Assembly: GCF_964253035.1 (NCBI RefSeq)
Contig: NZ_CAXUQL020000001.1
Coordinates: 3,968,001-4,032,000 of the forward strand
Direction of reading: 5' to 3'
Source of the DNA: Pseudorhodoferax sp032153935
GTDB lineage: Bacteria; Pseudomonadota; Gammaproteobacteria; Burkholderiales; Burkholderiaceae_C
DNA: 64,000 bases
The notes beneath the pieces are model-generated. The model made no database searches, was not told the DNA's origin, and saw only the letters and a list, made by a program, of their open reading frames with translations. The position numbers and the translations under genes are program-made. Below are positions 1 to 7,885 of this stretch, in pieces (positions within the stretch are counted from its first letter, which is position 1; each line of letters begins with the position of its first letter).

Positions 1-550
1 CGTCCATGGCGCGCAGGTCGGTGTAGCCGATCGGGCAGCCGAAGGCGGCGGCGCGCACCGCGACGGCACGGCCCACGCGGCCCAGGCCGACGATGCCCAC
101 GCGCATGCCCGAGAAGCGGCGGGCCAGCGGGATCGCGCTGGGCGACGGGTTCTCCTCCCACAAGCCGGCGCGCACGAAGCGGTCGCCCGCGCAGAGGTTG
201 CGACAGGCCGCGATCAGCAGGCCGATGGCCAGATCCGCCACGTCTTCGGTCAGTGCGCCGAGCGTGGCGGTGACGGGCAGGCCGCGCGCGCGGCAATAGG
301 CCAGGTCGACCGCGTCCGTGCCGACACCGTTCACGGCCACCACCTTGAGCTGGGGCATCTGCTCCAGCATGGCGCGCGAGATGCCGGTGTGGCCGCCTGT
401 GGCGACCGCCTGGATGCTCTCGCCGTGCTCGCGCAGCCAGCCCTCGGGATCCTTGAGTTCGAAGTGCTTGTGCACCTCGTAACGCGCAGCCAACTGCTCG
501 TTGATGGCCGAGATCAGGATCGGGTTCAGTTGCAGGACACGCGGTTTCAT
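1..550 (-). CDS. 2-hydroxyacid dehydrogenase, N-terminal part (gene runs off the left edge)
   Basis: NAD(P)-dependent D-2-hydroxyacid dehydrogenase, probably of the glyoxylate/hydroxypyruvate reductase group. Translated from the ATG whose complement is at 548-550, the product starts MKPRVLQLNPILISAI. It carries the substrate-domain segment VVAVNGVGTDAVDL and then the Rossmann motif GIVGLGRVGRA around residues 150-160, typical of the family. Only about 183 residues lie in the window, so the catalytic Arg/Glu/His region is not visible. The gene is divergent from the citrate synthase-like gene at 659, with a short AT-rich regulatory region between them. The family call is firm; the substrate cannot be read from this part. 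Confidence 0.85.
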   Translation of the reverse strand, partial: MKPRVLQLNPILISAINEQLAARYEVHKHFELKDPEGWLREHGESIQAVATGGHTGISRAMLEQMPQLKVVAVNGVGTDAVDLAYCRARGLPVTATLGALTEDVADLAIGLLIAACRNLCAGDRFVRAGLWEENPSPSAIPLARRFSGMRVGIVGLGRVGRAVAVRAAAFGCPIGYTDLRAMD

Positions 551-598
551 GGGCAGTCGGGGCTCGGTTGGCAGAAGGTGGCGCATGGTAGATTTATG

Positions 599-636
599 TT
601 GATATCAATGTAAATATTGATGTATAAAATCAATAT
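599..636 (+). promoter_or_regulatory. Promoter with overlapping palindromic operator upstream of the HTH-citrate synthase
   Basis: An AT-rich island in otherwise GC-rich DNA. TTGATA (599-604) and TATAAA (623-628), 18 bp apart, form a good sigma-70 promoter pointing at the ATG at 659. Two dyads overlap it. TTGATATCAA (599-608) is a perfect 10-bp palindrome on the -35. ATATTGAT (614-621) and ATCAATAT (629-636) are a perfect 8-bp inverted repeat with a 7-bp spacer around the -10. The shared TTGAT/ATCAA half-sites suggest one repressor binding twice. The HTH domain of the gene itself is the obvious candidate, but this is inference. Confidence 0.7.
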
Positions 637-658
637 ATAAACACCACAACGACCGACC

Positions 659-1813
659 ATGGCCTCCTGGATTTCGATGGACGAGGCGTGCCGCCAACTC
701 GGTGTGCGCGCGCAGACCGTGTACGCCTACGTCAGCCGCGGCAAGCTGGAGGTCATGCCCGACCCGGCCGACACACGGCGCAGCCTGTACCGCGCCGAGC
801 ATGTGGCGGCGCTGGCCAAGCGCAAGCAGGCCGGCCGCAAGCACGAGACGCTGGCGGCCAACACGCTGTTCGGTGCCGAGCCCAGCATTCCGACGGCGCT
901 GACGGCCTTCTTCAAGGGGCGGCCGCACTACCGCGGGCGCGACGCGGTGGCGCTGGCCGAATCGGCCACGCTGGAGGAGGCTGCGCAGTGGATGTGGGAA
1001 GCCGAACAGGCGGTGGACTTCGCCTCGGTCGGGGCCAGGCCCGCCGGGCCGGTCGGCCGTGCCGCCGCGTTCACGGCGCTGGCGCAGCTGGCGGCCTCGG
1101 GCCACTCCACGCGCGGACGCCTCACGCGCGTGCTGCACCAGGAGGGCCAGGGCCTCGTGGGCCTGGTGGCCGATGCTTTCGGTGCCAATCCCGGGAGCGG
1201 GCCGCTGCACCAGCGCCTGGCGCGCGGGTGGAAGCAGCCGCCCGCGGTGGCCGAGTTGCTGCGCACGGCCATGGTGCTGCTGCTCGACCACGAGCTCACG
1301 AGCTCGGCCTTCGCCGCGCGCATCGCGGCATCCAACGGCGCCTCGCTGCCGGCCTGTCTGCTGGCCGGGCTCGCCACGCTGTCAGGCCCGCTGCACGGCG
1401 ATGCCTCGGGCCGCGTGCGCGCGCTGTTCGCCGAGGTCGAGCGGCTGGGCGAGGAGCAGGTGGTGGCGCATTACCTGTCCACCGGCCAGCCGTTCGCGGG
1501 CTTCGGCCACTTCCTGTATCCGGACGGCGACCCGCGCGGCGCCGCGCTGCTGGCGCGCTTCGAGGCACCGCCCGTGATCGCGCGCTTCATCGAACGCGTG
1601 ACCACGCTCACGGGCCTGCAGCCCAACGTCGATGTCGCGCTGGCCGCGCTGGTGGCGCACCATGGGCTGCCGCCCGATGCGGCCTTCGGCATCATGGCCA
1701 CGGCGCGCAGCGTGGGCCTGCTGGCGCACAGCATCGAGCAGCTGGGCGTGACGCAGGTGATCCGGCCGCGCGGGCGCTACGTGGGCTTGATGCCGCAGGC
1801 CGCGGCCTTGTAG
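659..1813 (+). CDS. Citrate synthase family protein with N-terminal helix-turn-helix domain
   Basis: A 384-residue protein joining a MerR/excisionase-type helix-turn-helix (about residues 1-55, with SMDEACRQLGVRAQTVYAYV) to a citrate synthase fold. The three citrate synthase catalytic positions appear conserved: His246 in SGPLHGD, His284 in GFGHFLYPDGDPR and Asp325 in PNVDVALAAL. It may therefore condense acetyl-CoA or another acyl-CoA with an oxoacid, and could also bind DNA. It is divergent from a 2-hydroxyacid dehydrogenase. Its last 37 bases overlap the 3' end of the convergent LysR gene. The ATG follows a strong promoter with palindromic operators, consistent with autoregulation (inference). 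It is unlikely to be the housekeeping enzyme, which is longer and lacks the HTH. Confidence 0.85.
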   Translation: MASWISMDEACRQLGVRAQTVYAYVSRGKLEVMPDPADTRRSLYRAEHVAALAKRKQAGRKHETLAANTLFGAEPSIPTALTAFFKGRPHYRGRDAVALAESATLEEAAQWMWEAEQAVDFASVGARPAGPVGRAAAFTALAQLAASGHSTRGRLTRVLHQEGQGLVGLVADAFGANPGSGPLHQRLARGWKQPPAVAELLRTAMVLLLDHELTSSAFAARIAASNGASLPACLLAGLATLSGPLHGDASGRVRALFAEVERLGEEQVVAHYLSTGQPFAGFGHFLYPDGDPRGAALLARFEAPPVIARFIERVTTLTGLQPNVDVALAALVAHHGLPPDAAFGIMATARSVGLLAHSIEQLGVTQVIRPRGRYVGLMPQAAAL

Positions 1814-2748
1814 ATGCGGCGGGCCGGCGCGAGCACGAGCCCTGCGTGCTGCGCGATCAGCTGCCGCGCAACGGCGCGCACCTCCTGCATGGCCTGCCGT
1901 GCGATCTCGCTGGGCTCGCCATGCTGGCGCGTGACGATGCCCACCGAGCGCACCGGCCCGTCGCTGATCTCCGAGACCCGCATGCCGCCCAGGTCCAGCA
2001 GCGGCATCATGCCCAGGTAGGGCAGCACCGCGATGCCCAGCCCCTGGCGCACGAAGCCGGCGATGGTGCCGACCTGGTCGAACTGCATCTTCGGCCGGAA
2101 CTCCATGCCGCGCTGCAGGTAGGCCGCCACCATGTAGCGCATCGCGGTGCTGGCGTCGGTCATGCTGATCAGCGGCAGCTCCACCAGTTCGTCCAGTGTC
2201 CTGCTGGCGCCCACGCGTCGGCGCCAGCGGCCCGCGGACAGCAGCACGAAGCGGTCGCGCAGCACCTCCTCGTAGTGCAGCTCCGGGTGCGAGGGCGCGA
2301 CCGAGGCCAGCGAGAAGTCGACATGGTGGTGGGCCAGCTGCTGGATCGACGCGGCATTGCTGCAGTCGTGGATGGTGATGTGCGGCCTGCCGTAGCGCTG
2401 CTCCAGTGCCGCGCACGCGGCCGGCAGCAGCACATTGGCCAGCGAAGGCAGCGAGGCGATGCGCAGCTGGCGTGTTTGCTCTTCGGCATGCGCCTGCAGG
2501 CGCTGCAGGCCGGCGTCGAACTCGCCGACCACGTCGCGCGCGATCAGCACCAGGCGCTGGCCCGCCGGCGTGAGGCGCACGGCGCGCGTGGTCCGCTCGA
2601 ACAGCTTGAGGCCCAGCGCCTCCTCCAGGTCGCGGATGGCCTTGCTCAGCGAGGGCTGCGTCACGAAGAACTGCTCGGCCGTGCGGCTGAAGTTCAGCGA
2701 CGCGGACAGCGCCAGGAACATGCGCAACTGGCGCGGGGAAGCATTCAT
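1777..2748 (-). CDS. LysR-family transcriptional regulator
   Basis: A 323-residue LysR-type regulator. The N-terminal winged HTH starts MNASPRQLRMFLALSASLNF and contains FVTQPSLSKAIRDLEEALG, the typical recognition-helix region. The rest is an effector-binding domain of normal length. It is divergent from the SDR/Bug/CMD operon at 2841 and most likely controls it. A dyad TTCAT-TCT-ATGAA just upstream of its own start fits a LysR T-N11-A box. Its 3' end overlaps the convergent citrate synthase gene by 37 bp. The inducer is unknown. Confidence 0.9.
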   Translation of the reverse strand: MNASPRQLRMFLALSASLNFSRTAEQFFVTQPSLSKAIRDLEEALGLKLFERTTRAVRLTPAGQRLVLIARDVVGEFDAGLQRLQAHAEEQTRQLRIASLPSLANVLLPAACAALEQRYGRPHITIHDCSNAASIQQLAHHHVDFSLASVAPSHPELHYEEVLRDRFVLLSAGRWRRRVGASRTLDELVELPLISMTDASTAMRYMVAAYLQRGMEFRPKMQFDQVGTIAGFVRQGLGIAVLPYLGMMPLLDLGGMRVSEISDGPVRSVGIVTRQHGEPSEIARQAMQEVRAVARQLIAQHAGLVLAPARRIYKAAACGIKPT

Positions 2749-2751
2749 GCC

Positions 2752-2766
2752 TTCATTCTATGAATG
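2752..2766. promoter_or_regulatory. LysR-type binding dyad in divergent promoter
   Basis: TTCAT (2752-2756), TCT, ATGAA (2760-2764) is a perfect 5-bp inverted repeat with T-N11-A spacing, overlapping a second dyad CATTC/GAATG (2754-2766). It lies 4 bp upstream of the LysR start and about 75 bp upstream of the SDR gene, as expected for an autoregulatory LysR box. Assignment to this regulator is inferred from position. Confidence 0.5.
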
Positions 2767-2840
2767 GATAGAAAGAAAGAACTTCTCCGATGGATCGCCG
2801 CTGCCTAGGATCGCCGCTTTCCGACCAACGAGGAGACGAT

Positions 2841-3635
2841 GTGCTGGATCTGAAGGGCAAGGTGGCGCTGGTGATGGGTTGCGGCGCGGTGGGCGAGGGC
2901 TGGGGCAACGGCCGCGCCACGGCGGTGCTGTTCGCGCGGCAGGGCGCGCAGGTGTACGGCACCGACCTGCAGCTGGCCGCTGCGCAGGCCACGCAGGCGA
3001 TCATCGCGGCCGAGCGCGGCGAGGCCGAGGTCGCGGCCTGCGATGTCACGCAGTCCGACCAGGTCGAACGCGCCGTGGCCGACTGCATCGCGCGCTTCGG
3101 GCGCATCGACGTGCTGGTCAACAACGTCGGCCTGTCGCAGCCCGGCGGGCCGGTGGACATGGACGAGGCGGTCTGGGACGCGCAGATGGACGTGAACCTC
3201 AAGAGCGCCTTTCTCACCTGCAAGCACGTCATCCCCGGCATGCGGGCGCGTGGCAGCGGCGCCATCGTCAACGTGTCCTCGGTGGCCGGCCTGCGCTACG
3301 TGGGCAAGCCGCAGGTGGCCTATGCGGCGGCCAAGGCCGGGCTCATGCACTTCACGCGCACCAGCGCCGTGATCCACGCGGCCGATGGCATCCGCATGAA
3401 CTGCGTGGTGCCGGGCCTCATGCACACGCCGCTGCTCGAAGGCCTGGCCGCCAAGTACGCCAAGGGCGACACCGAGGGCTTCATCGCGCACCGCAACAGC
3501 CAGGTGCCGATGCGGCACATGGGCGACGGCTGGGACACGGCCCACGCGGCCCTGTTCCTGGCGGCCGACGAGAGCCGCTATGTCACCGGCACCGAGATCG
3601 TGGTCGACGGCGGCCTGGTGGCCGCGACGCGCTGA
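2841..3635 (+). CDS. Short-chain dehydrogenase/reductase (SDR)
   Basis: A classical SDR of 264 residues. The Rossmann segment begins LDLKGKVALVMGCGAVGEGWG, followed by VLVNNVG, a Ser in VNVSSVAGL, the catalytic YxxxK (YAAAK) and a C-terminal TGTEIVVDGG. I chose the GTG at 2841 because GAGGAG sits 7 bp upstream and the sequence before it is not SDR-like. An in-frame ATG at 2790 would add 17 residues. It is first in an operon with a Bug receptor and a carboxymuconolactone decarboxylase-like gene, so it probably oxidises a hydroxy-acid intermediate of the imported compound (inference). Confidence 0.9.
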   Translation: MLDLKGKVALVMGCGAVGEGWGNGRATAVLFARQGAQVYGTDLQLAAAQATQAIIAAERGEAEVAACDVTQSDQVERAVADCIARFGRIDVLVNNVGLSQPGGPVDMDEAVWDAQMDVNLKSAFLTCKHVIPGMRARGSGAIVNVSSVAGLRYVGKPQVAYAAAKAGLMHFTRTSAVIHAADGIRMNCVVPGLMHTPLLEGLAAKYAKGDTEGFIAHRNSQVPMRHMGDGWDTAHAALFLAADESRYVTGTEIVVDGGLVAATR

Positions 3636-3700
3636 CCCGCCACAGCGGGCCGGCCCCGGCCGGAACGCCAGGCATTTCCATCAAAAAAGGAGACATTCCC

Positions 3701-4666
3701 ATGCTGCGCAGAACCCTCATCCACACCCTGGCCGCTGTTGCCGCGTGCACGCTGCCGGCGCTGGCCGGCGCCCAGGCCTACCCCAGCCAGCCCGTGCGGC
3801 TGATCGTGCCGTTCGCGCCGGGCGGCGCCGTCGACCAGACCGCGCGCACCCTCAGCAACACGCTGGGCGAGCGGCTGGGCCAGCCCATCGTGGTCGAGAA
3901 CCGGCCTGGCGCCAGCGGCTCGCTGGGTGCGGGCGAACTGCGGCGCGGCAAGCCCGACGGCTACACGCTGCTGCTGGCGCTCGACTCCCAGGCCGTGAAC
4001 CACCACATCGTCAAGAGCCTGCCGTTCGACACCTTCAAGGACTTCGACTACCTGAGCCTGCTGGTCACCACACCCCAGGTGCTGGTGGTGCGCAACGAGC
4101 TGCCGGTGCAAAACCTCGACCAGCTGGTCGCCTACCTCAAGGCCCGACCCGGCACGGCCTACGGCTCGGCCGGAACCGCCTCGGCCGGCCATGTGAACAG
4201 CGCGCAGCTGTCCATCGCCAAGGGCTTGCAGACCACGCACGTGCCGTACAAGGGCGCCGCGCCGCTGCTGGCCGACCTGCTGGGCGGGCACATCGACTTC
4301 GCGTTCGCCGGGCTGTCGGTGATGCTGCCGCACATCCAGGCCGGCAAGATGCGGGCGATCGCGGTCAGCACGGCGGCCCGCTCGCGCCAGCTGCCGCAGG
4401 TGCCGGCCATGAACGAGACGATCCCGGGCTTCGAGTTCCCGACCTGGATCGGCCTGGTCGGCCCGACCGGGCTGCCGGCCGAGGTGCGGGCGAAAATCTT
4501 GAAAGCCTTCCAGGAGACGCTGCGCGATCCGCAGGTCGCCGCGCGCTTCGCCGAGAACGCCTTCGACATCGTCGGCAGCACGCCCGAGGCGTTCGTGGCG
4601 CGCGTGCGCAAGGACGACCAGGTCATGGCCGACCTCGTCAAGCGCAAGATCGTGGGCGTCGACTGA
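3701..4666 (+). CDS. Bug-family periplasmic solute receptor (TctC-like)
   Basis: A 321-residue periplasmic binding protein of the Bug family, which captures carboxylates for tripartite tricarboxylate transporters. It has a signal peptide (MLRRTLIHTLAAVAACTLPALAGAQA), the typical YPSQPVRLIVPFAPGGAVD start and IVVENRPGASG. The start is well supported by AAAAAAGGAGA ahead of the ATG at 3701. No TctA/TctB membrane genes occur in the window, so this is an orphan receptor, as is usual in Burkholderiales. The ligand cannot be predicted. It lies between SDR and CMD genes in one operon. Confidence 0.95.
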   Translation: MLRRTLIHTLAAVAACTLPALAGAQAYPSQPVRLIVPFAPGGAVDQTARTLSNTLGERLGQPIVVENRPGASGSLGAGELRRGKPDGYTLLLALDSQAVNHHIVKSLPFDTFKDFDYLSLLVTTPQVLVVRNELPVQNLDQLVAYLKARPGTAYGSAGTASAGHVNSAQLSIAKGLQTTHVPYKGAAPLLADLLGGHIDFAFAGLSVMLPHIQAGKMRAIAVSTAARSRQLPQVPAMNETIPGFEFPTWIGLVGPTGLPAEVRAKILKAFQETLRDPQVAARFAENAFDIVGSTPEAFVARVRKDDQVMADLVKRKIVGVD

Positions 4667-4701
4667 CGCCGCTCCCCCATCAACCATCAACGAAGCCCGA
4701 T

Positions 4702-5229
4702 ATGGCCCGCATTCCTTACGCCCGCCTGGACGACGACGCCGTCCGCCCGCTTGCCGAACGCATCACCGCCGAGCGCGGCAGCGTGCTGCACCTGTACCAG
4801 ATGCTGCTGCACAGCCCGCCCGTGGCGCAGGGCTGGCTGGCCTACCTGACGGCGATCCGCCAGCAGTCCAGCCTGCCCGGCGCGCTGCGCGAGCTGGTCA
4901 TCATGCGCGTGGCGCTGGTCAACGGCGCGCCGTACGAGGCCGACCAGCACGCGCCCATCGCGCGCCAGGAAGGCGTCAGCCAGGCCAAGCTCGACGCGCT
5001 GGAAAGCTGGGAGGCCAGCGCTCTGTTCGATGCGACCGAGCGCGCCGTGCTCGGCTACACCGACGCGATGACGCGGCACGTGCATGTGGACGACGCCGTG
5101 TTCGCCGCGGTGGCGCAGTGCTTCGCGCCGCTGCTGCTGGTGGAGCTGACGGCCACGATCGCGGCCTACAACATGGTCTCGCGCTTCTTGGAGGCGCTGC
5201 AGATCCATTCGGACGACGCGCGCCCGTGA
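4702..5229 (+). CDS. Carboxymuconolactone decarboxylase family protein
   Basis: A 175-residue all-helical protein of the CMD/AhpD superfamily. The core LRELVIMRVALVNGAPYEADQH matches the family, but the CxxC redox pair of AhpD-type members is absent. That favours a decarboxylase or unknown role over peroxidase activity. It is the third gene of the SDR-Bug-CMD operon (35-bp gap), convergent with the RidA gene. The exact reaction is unknown. Confidence 0.85.
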   Translation: MARIPYARLDDDAVRPLAERITAERGSVLHLYQMLLHSPPVAQGWLAYLTAIRQQSSLPGALRELVIMRVALVNGAPYEADQHAPIARQEGVSQAKLDALESWEASALFDATERAVLGYTDAMTRHVHVDDAVFAAVAQCFAPLLLVELTATIAAYNMVSRFLEALQIHSDDARP

Positions 5230-5314
5230 CATGGACAGCTGCGGCCAGGGACCAGGACGCACCGGGCCGGCGTGCCGGCGCCGCCGCCGCGGTGGGGCCG
5301 TGCGGCGAGCCCGC

Positions 5315-5716
5315 TCAGGACAGCGCCACGGCCTCCATCTCCAGCTTCAGCCCGTGGTGCAGCGGCCCGGTCGGCACGACCGCACGCGCCGGCCTGGCCT
5401 CGCCGGCCCAGGCGGCGTAGAGCGTGTCGAAGACCGGCCAGTGGGCGATGTCGTCCACGTAGACGCGCACCTGCAGCAGGCGGTCGATGTCTGTGCCCGC
5501 GGCCAGCAGGGCGGTGCGCACATTGGCCAGCACCTGCGCGGCCTGCTGCGCGAAGGGTGCGTCGGCCAGGCGCAGGCCGGTCGCGGTGATCGGCAGTTGG
5601 CCCGACACGAACACCAGCCCGGCGCCGCTGCAGGCGTGGCTGTAGTGGCCGCCCGGGCGTGCCAGGCCGGCGGGCGCGAGCGGCGCGGGCATGGCGGGGG
5701 TGCGCTCACCAGCCAT
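5315..5716 (-). CDS. RidA family (YjgF/YER057c/UK114) deaminase
   Basis: A 133-residue RidA-type protein with GLVFVSGQLPI near the N terminus, LANVRTALLAAGTDIDRLLQV in the middle and the C-terminal PTGPLHHGLKLEMEAVALS. RidA proteins hydrolyse reactive enamine/imine products of PLP enzymes. The ATG at 5716 lies inside the end of the upstream PLP enzyme gene (stop at 5706-5708), an 11-bp overlap suggesting translational coupling; a second ATG at 5692 is possible. The usual catalytic Arg is not obvious here, so the activity is inferred from family and context. Confidence 0.85.
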   Translation of the reverse strand: MAGERTPAMPAPLAPAGLARPGGHYSHACSGAGLVFVSGQLPITATGLRLADAPFAQQAAQVLANVRTALLAAGTDIDRLLQVRVYVDDIAHWPVFDTLYAAWAGEARPARAVVPTGPLHHGLKLEMEAVALS

Positions 5717-6842
5717 GGAAGCGCTCCCAGGTCGTGATTGAGCCGTCCTGCGCCAAGGCCTGGTAGGCCGGGAACTGCGCGCCGGTGGCGCAGGCATGGT
5801 TGGGCCAGATGCGCAGCCGCGTGCCCACCGGAAAGCGCGTGGCGATGGCCGGATCCGAGCCTTCGGCATGCGACACGATGCCGTGCTCCTGGTTGGCGCC
5901 CGACAGCAAATAGCCTGCGATGGGCGCCCCGTCCACCGTGCAGACCTGGCCGTAGCCGTAGTCGCGGCTCTGGCGCGCGGTGCCGCGGTCGCGGCTCATG
6001 GCCATCCAGCCGGCGTCGACGATGGCCCAGCCCTTGTCGGCCTGGTGGCCGATCACGGTGGTCAGCACGCTGAGCGCGAGTTCGTCGTCACGGCACACGC
6101 CCACGTTGCGCATCACGAGGTCGAAGAACACGTAGACGCCCGCACGTAGCTCGGTCACGCTGGGCAGCGCAGCGGCCTCCAGCGCCGTGGGCGTGGAGCC
6201 GACCGAGACCACGGGGCAGGGCAGGCCCGCGGCGCGCAAGCGTTCGGCTGCGCGCACGCAGCCCGCGCGCTCCTGCTCGGCCAGCGCGGCCAGGGCCACG
6301 GGGTCGTCCAGCGCGTAGCTGGAGCCGGCGTGCGTCAGAACGCCCAGCAGGCGCATGCCCGCGCCATGCAGCGTGCCGGCGACTTCCAGCAGCAGCGCAT
6401 CGTCCGGCGCGATGCCCGAGCGGTGGCCGTCGGTGTCGATCTCCACGAGCACGTCGAAGGCATGGCCCTGCGCGCGGCCGAATTCGGCGATCGCCCGGGC
6501 GCCCTCCATGCTGTCGGTCAGGATCTGCAGCGCGCAGCCGCGCTGGCGCAGCGCCAGCGCCTGCGGCAGCCGGTGCTGCGCCATGGCCACGGCGTAGAGG
6601 ATGTCGGTGATGCCCTGGGCGAAGAACTGCTCGGCCTCCTTGAGTGTGGAGACCGTGATGCCCTGCGCTCCGGCGGCGCGCTGGGCGGCGACCACCTGGG
6701 CGCACTTGGTGGTTTTCACGTGCGGCCGCAAGCGCACGCCCAGCGCGTCGGCACGCGCTTGCATGCGTGCGATGTTGTGCTGCACGCGGGGCAGCGAGAC
6801 GATGGCGGCCGGGGTGTCCAGCGTGGCGAGGGTGTGGGTCAT
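5706..6842 (-). CDS. DSD1-family PLP enzyme (D-serine dehydratase / D-threonine aldolase-like)
   Basis: A 378-residue fold-type III PLP enzyme. RPHVKTTKC near residues 39-47 holds the probable PLP lysine (Lys43), and the C-terminal NHACAT near residues 349-354 gives the His/Cys pair that binds zinc in DSD1 and D-threonine aldolases. Such enzymes dehydrate or cleave D-beta-hydroxy amino acids. Overlap with the RidA gene fits a dehydratase, since RidA would clear 2-aminoacrylate-type products. Upstream in the operon are a Bug receptor and a HAD hydrolase. D-serine, D-threonine and 3-hydroxy-D-aspartate are all plausible substrates. Confidence 0.88.
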   Translation of the reverse strand: MTHTLATLDTPAAIVSLPRVQHNIARMQARADALGVRLRPHVKTTKCAQVVAAQRAAGAQGITVSTLKEAEQFFAQGITDILYAVAMAQHRLPQALALRQRGCALQILTDSMEGARAIAEFGRAQGHAFDVLVEIDTDGHRSGIAPDDALLLEVAGTLHGAGMRLLGVLTHAGSSYALDDPVALAALAEQERAGCVRAAERLRAAGLPCPVVSVGSTPTALEAAALPSVTELRAGVYVFFDLVMRNVGVCRDDELALSVLTTVIGHQADKGWAIVDAGWMAMSRDRGTARQSRDYGYGQVCTVDGAPIAGYLLSGANQEHGIVSHAEGSDPAIATRFPVGTRLRIWPNHACATGAQFPAYQALAQDGSITTWERFHGW

Positions 6843-6846
6843 GGTG

Positions 6847-7848
6847 TCAGTCGAGGTAGTCGCCCTTGGCGCGCAGGGCCAGTACGTCGTCGCGCAGGCC
6901 CTTGGCGATCAGGCCGGAGACGGTGGCGGGCGCGGCGTCCTGCGGGGCGGGCAGCTGCACGCCCAGCCCCTCCATCTGCCGGCGCAGCGCGGGGTCGGCC
7001 ACCGCATGTTGCAGCGCGCGCGTCAGGCGCGCCAGCACCGGCTGCTGCGTGTTGCGCGGGGCGAACAGCGCGTTCCAGGAGCGCACGTCCAGCGCCAGGC
7101 CGGCCTCGGCCGCGGTGCCGGTCTGCGGCAGCTGCGCCAGGCGGGCGACCGACAGCACGGCGATGGACTTGATGCGCCCGCCCGCCACCTGCGGCAGTGC
7201 GGTGGTGGTCTGGTCGCACATGAAGTCGGTCTGCCCGCCCATGAGGTCGTTCATGGCCGGGGCCACGCCCTTGTAGGGCACGTGCGTCACGGCCTGGCCG
7301 AGCGCGGACAGCAGCAGCACACAGCCGTAGTGCGAGATGGAGCCGATGCCGGCGCTCGCGTAGCTGGCCTTGTCCTTGTGCGCGGCCAGCCAGGCGACGA
7401 AGCTGCGCAGGTCGGTGGCCGGCAGGTCGGCGCGGGCCAGCAGCAGCAGCGGTGCCGCGCCGGCCGGGCCGATGGGCGCGAAGTCCGCCACCGGGTCGTA
7501 GGCGAGCTTCTTGTACAGCGCGACGTTGGCCACGTGCGTTCCGATGCCGCCGAAGGCGATGGTGTAGCCGTCGGGGTTGGCCTTCAGCGCCTTGCCCAGG
7601 CCGATCACGCCGTTGGCGCCGCCCAGGTTCTCGATGACGATGGGCTGGCCCAGGTCGGCGGCCATCTTCTGCGCGACGGCGCGTGCCAGCGCGTCGCTCG
7701 GGCCGCCGGCAGGGAAGGGCACGACCAGCGTGACGGGGCGGCTCGGGAAGCCGGTCTCTGCCGTGGTGGCCGTGGCGGTGGCCGGCAGCAGCAGAGCGGT
7801 GGCCAGGGCTGCGAGGCCGTGGGCGAGAAGGCGGGGCAGTGGTGGCAT
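6847..7848 (-). CDS. Bug-family periplasmic solute receptor (TctC-like)
   Basis: A 333-residue Bug receptor. It has a signal peptide (hydrophobic GLAALATALLLPATATA), then FPSRPVTLVVPFPAGGPSD, IVIENLGGANG and YKGVAPAMNDLMGG, all family hallmarks. It ends 4 bp before the DSD1 gene, so the two are co-transcribed. No tctAB genes are near. From the neighbours the ligand may be a hydroxy amino acid or its keto acid (inference). Confidence 0.95.
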   Translation of the reverse strand: MPPLPRLLAHGLAALATALLLPATATATTAETGFPSRPVTLVVPFPAGGPSDALARAVAQKMAADLGQPIVIENLGGANGVIGLGKALKANPDGYTIAFGGIGTHVANVALYKKLAYDPVADFAPIGPAGAAPLLLLARADLPATDLRSFVAWLAAHKDKASYASAGIGSISHYGCVLLLSALGQAVTHVPYKGVAPAMNDLMGGQTDFMCDQTTTALPQVAGGRIKSIAVLSVARLAQLPQTGTAAEAGLALDVRSWNALFAPRNTQQPVLARLTRALQHAVADPALRRQMEGLGVQLPAPQDAAPATVSGLIAKGLRDDVLALRAKGDYLD

Positions 7849-7885
7849 GGGTCGGATCGGCAGGGTGGAGGAGATCGGTGGGCGC

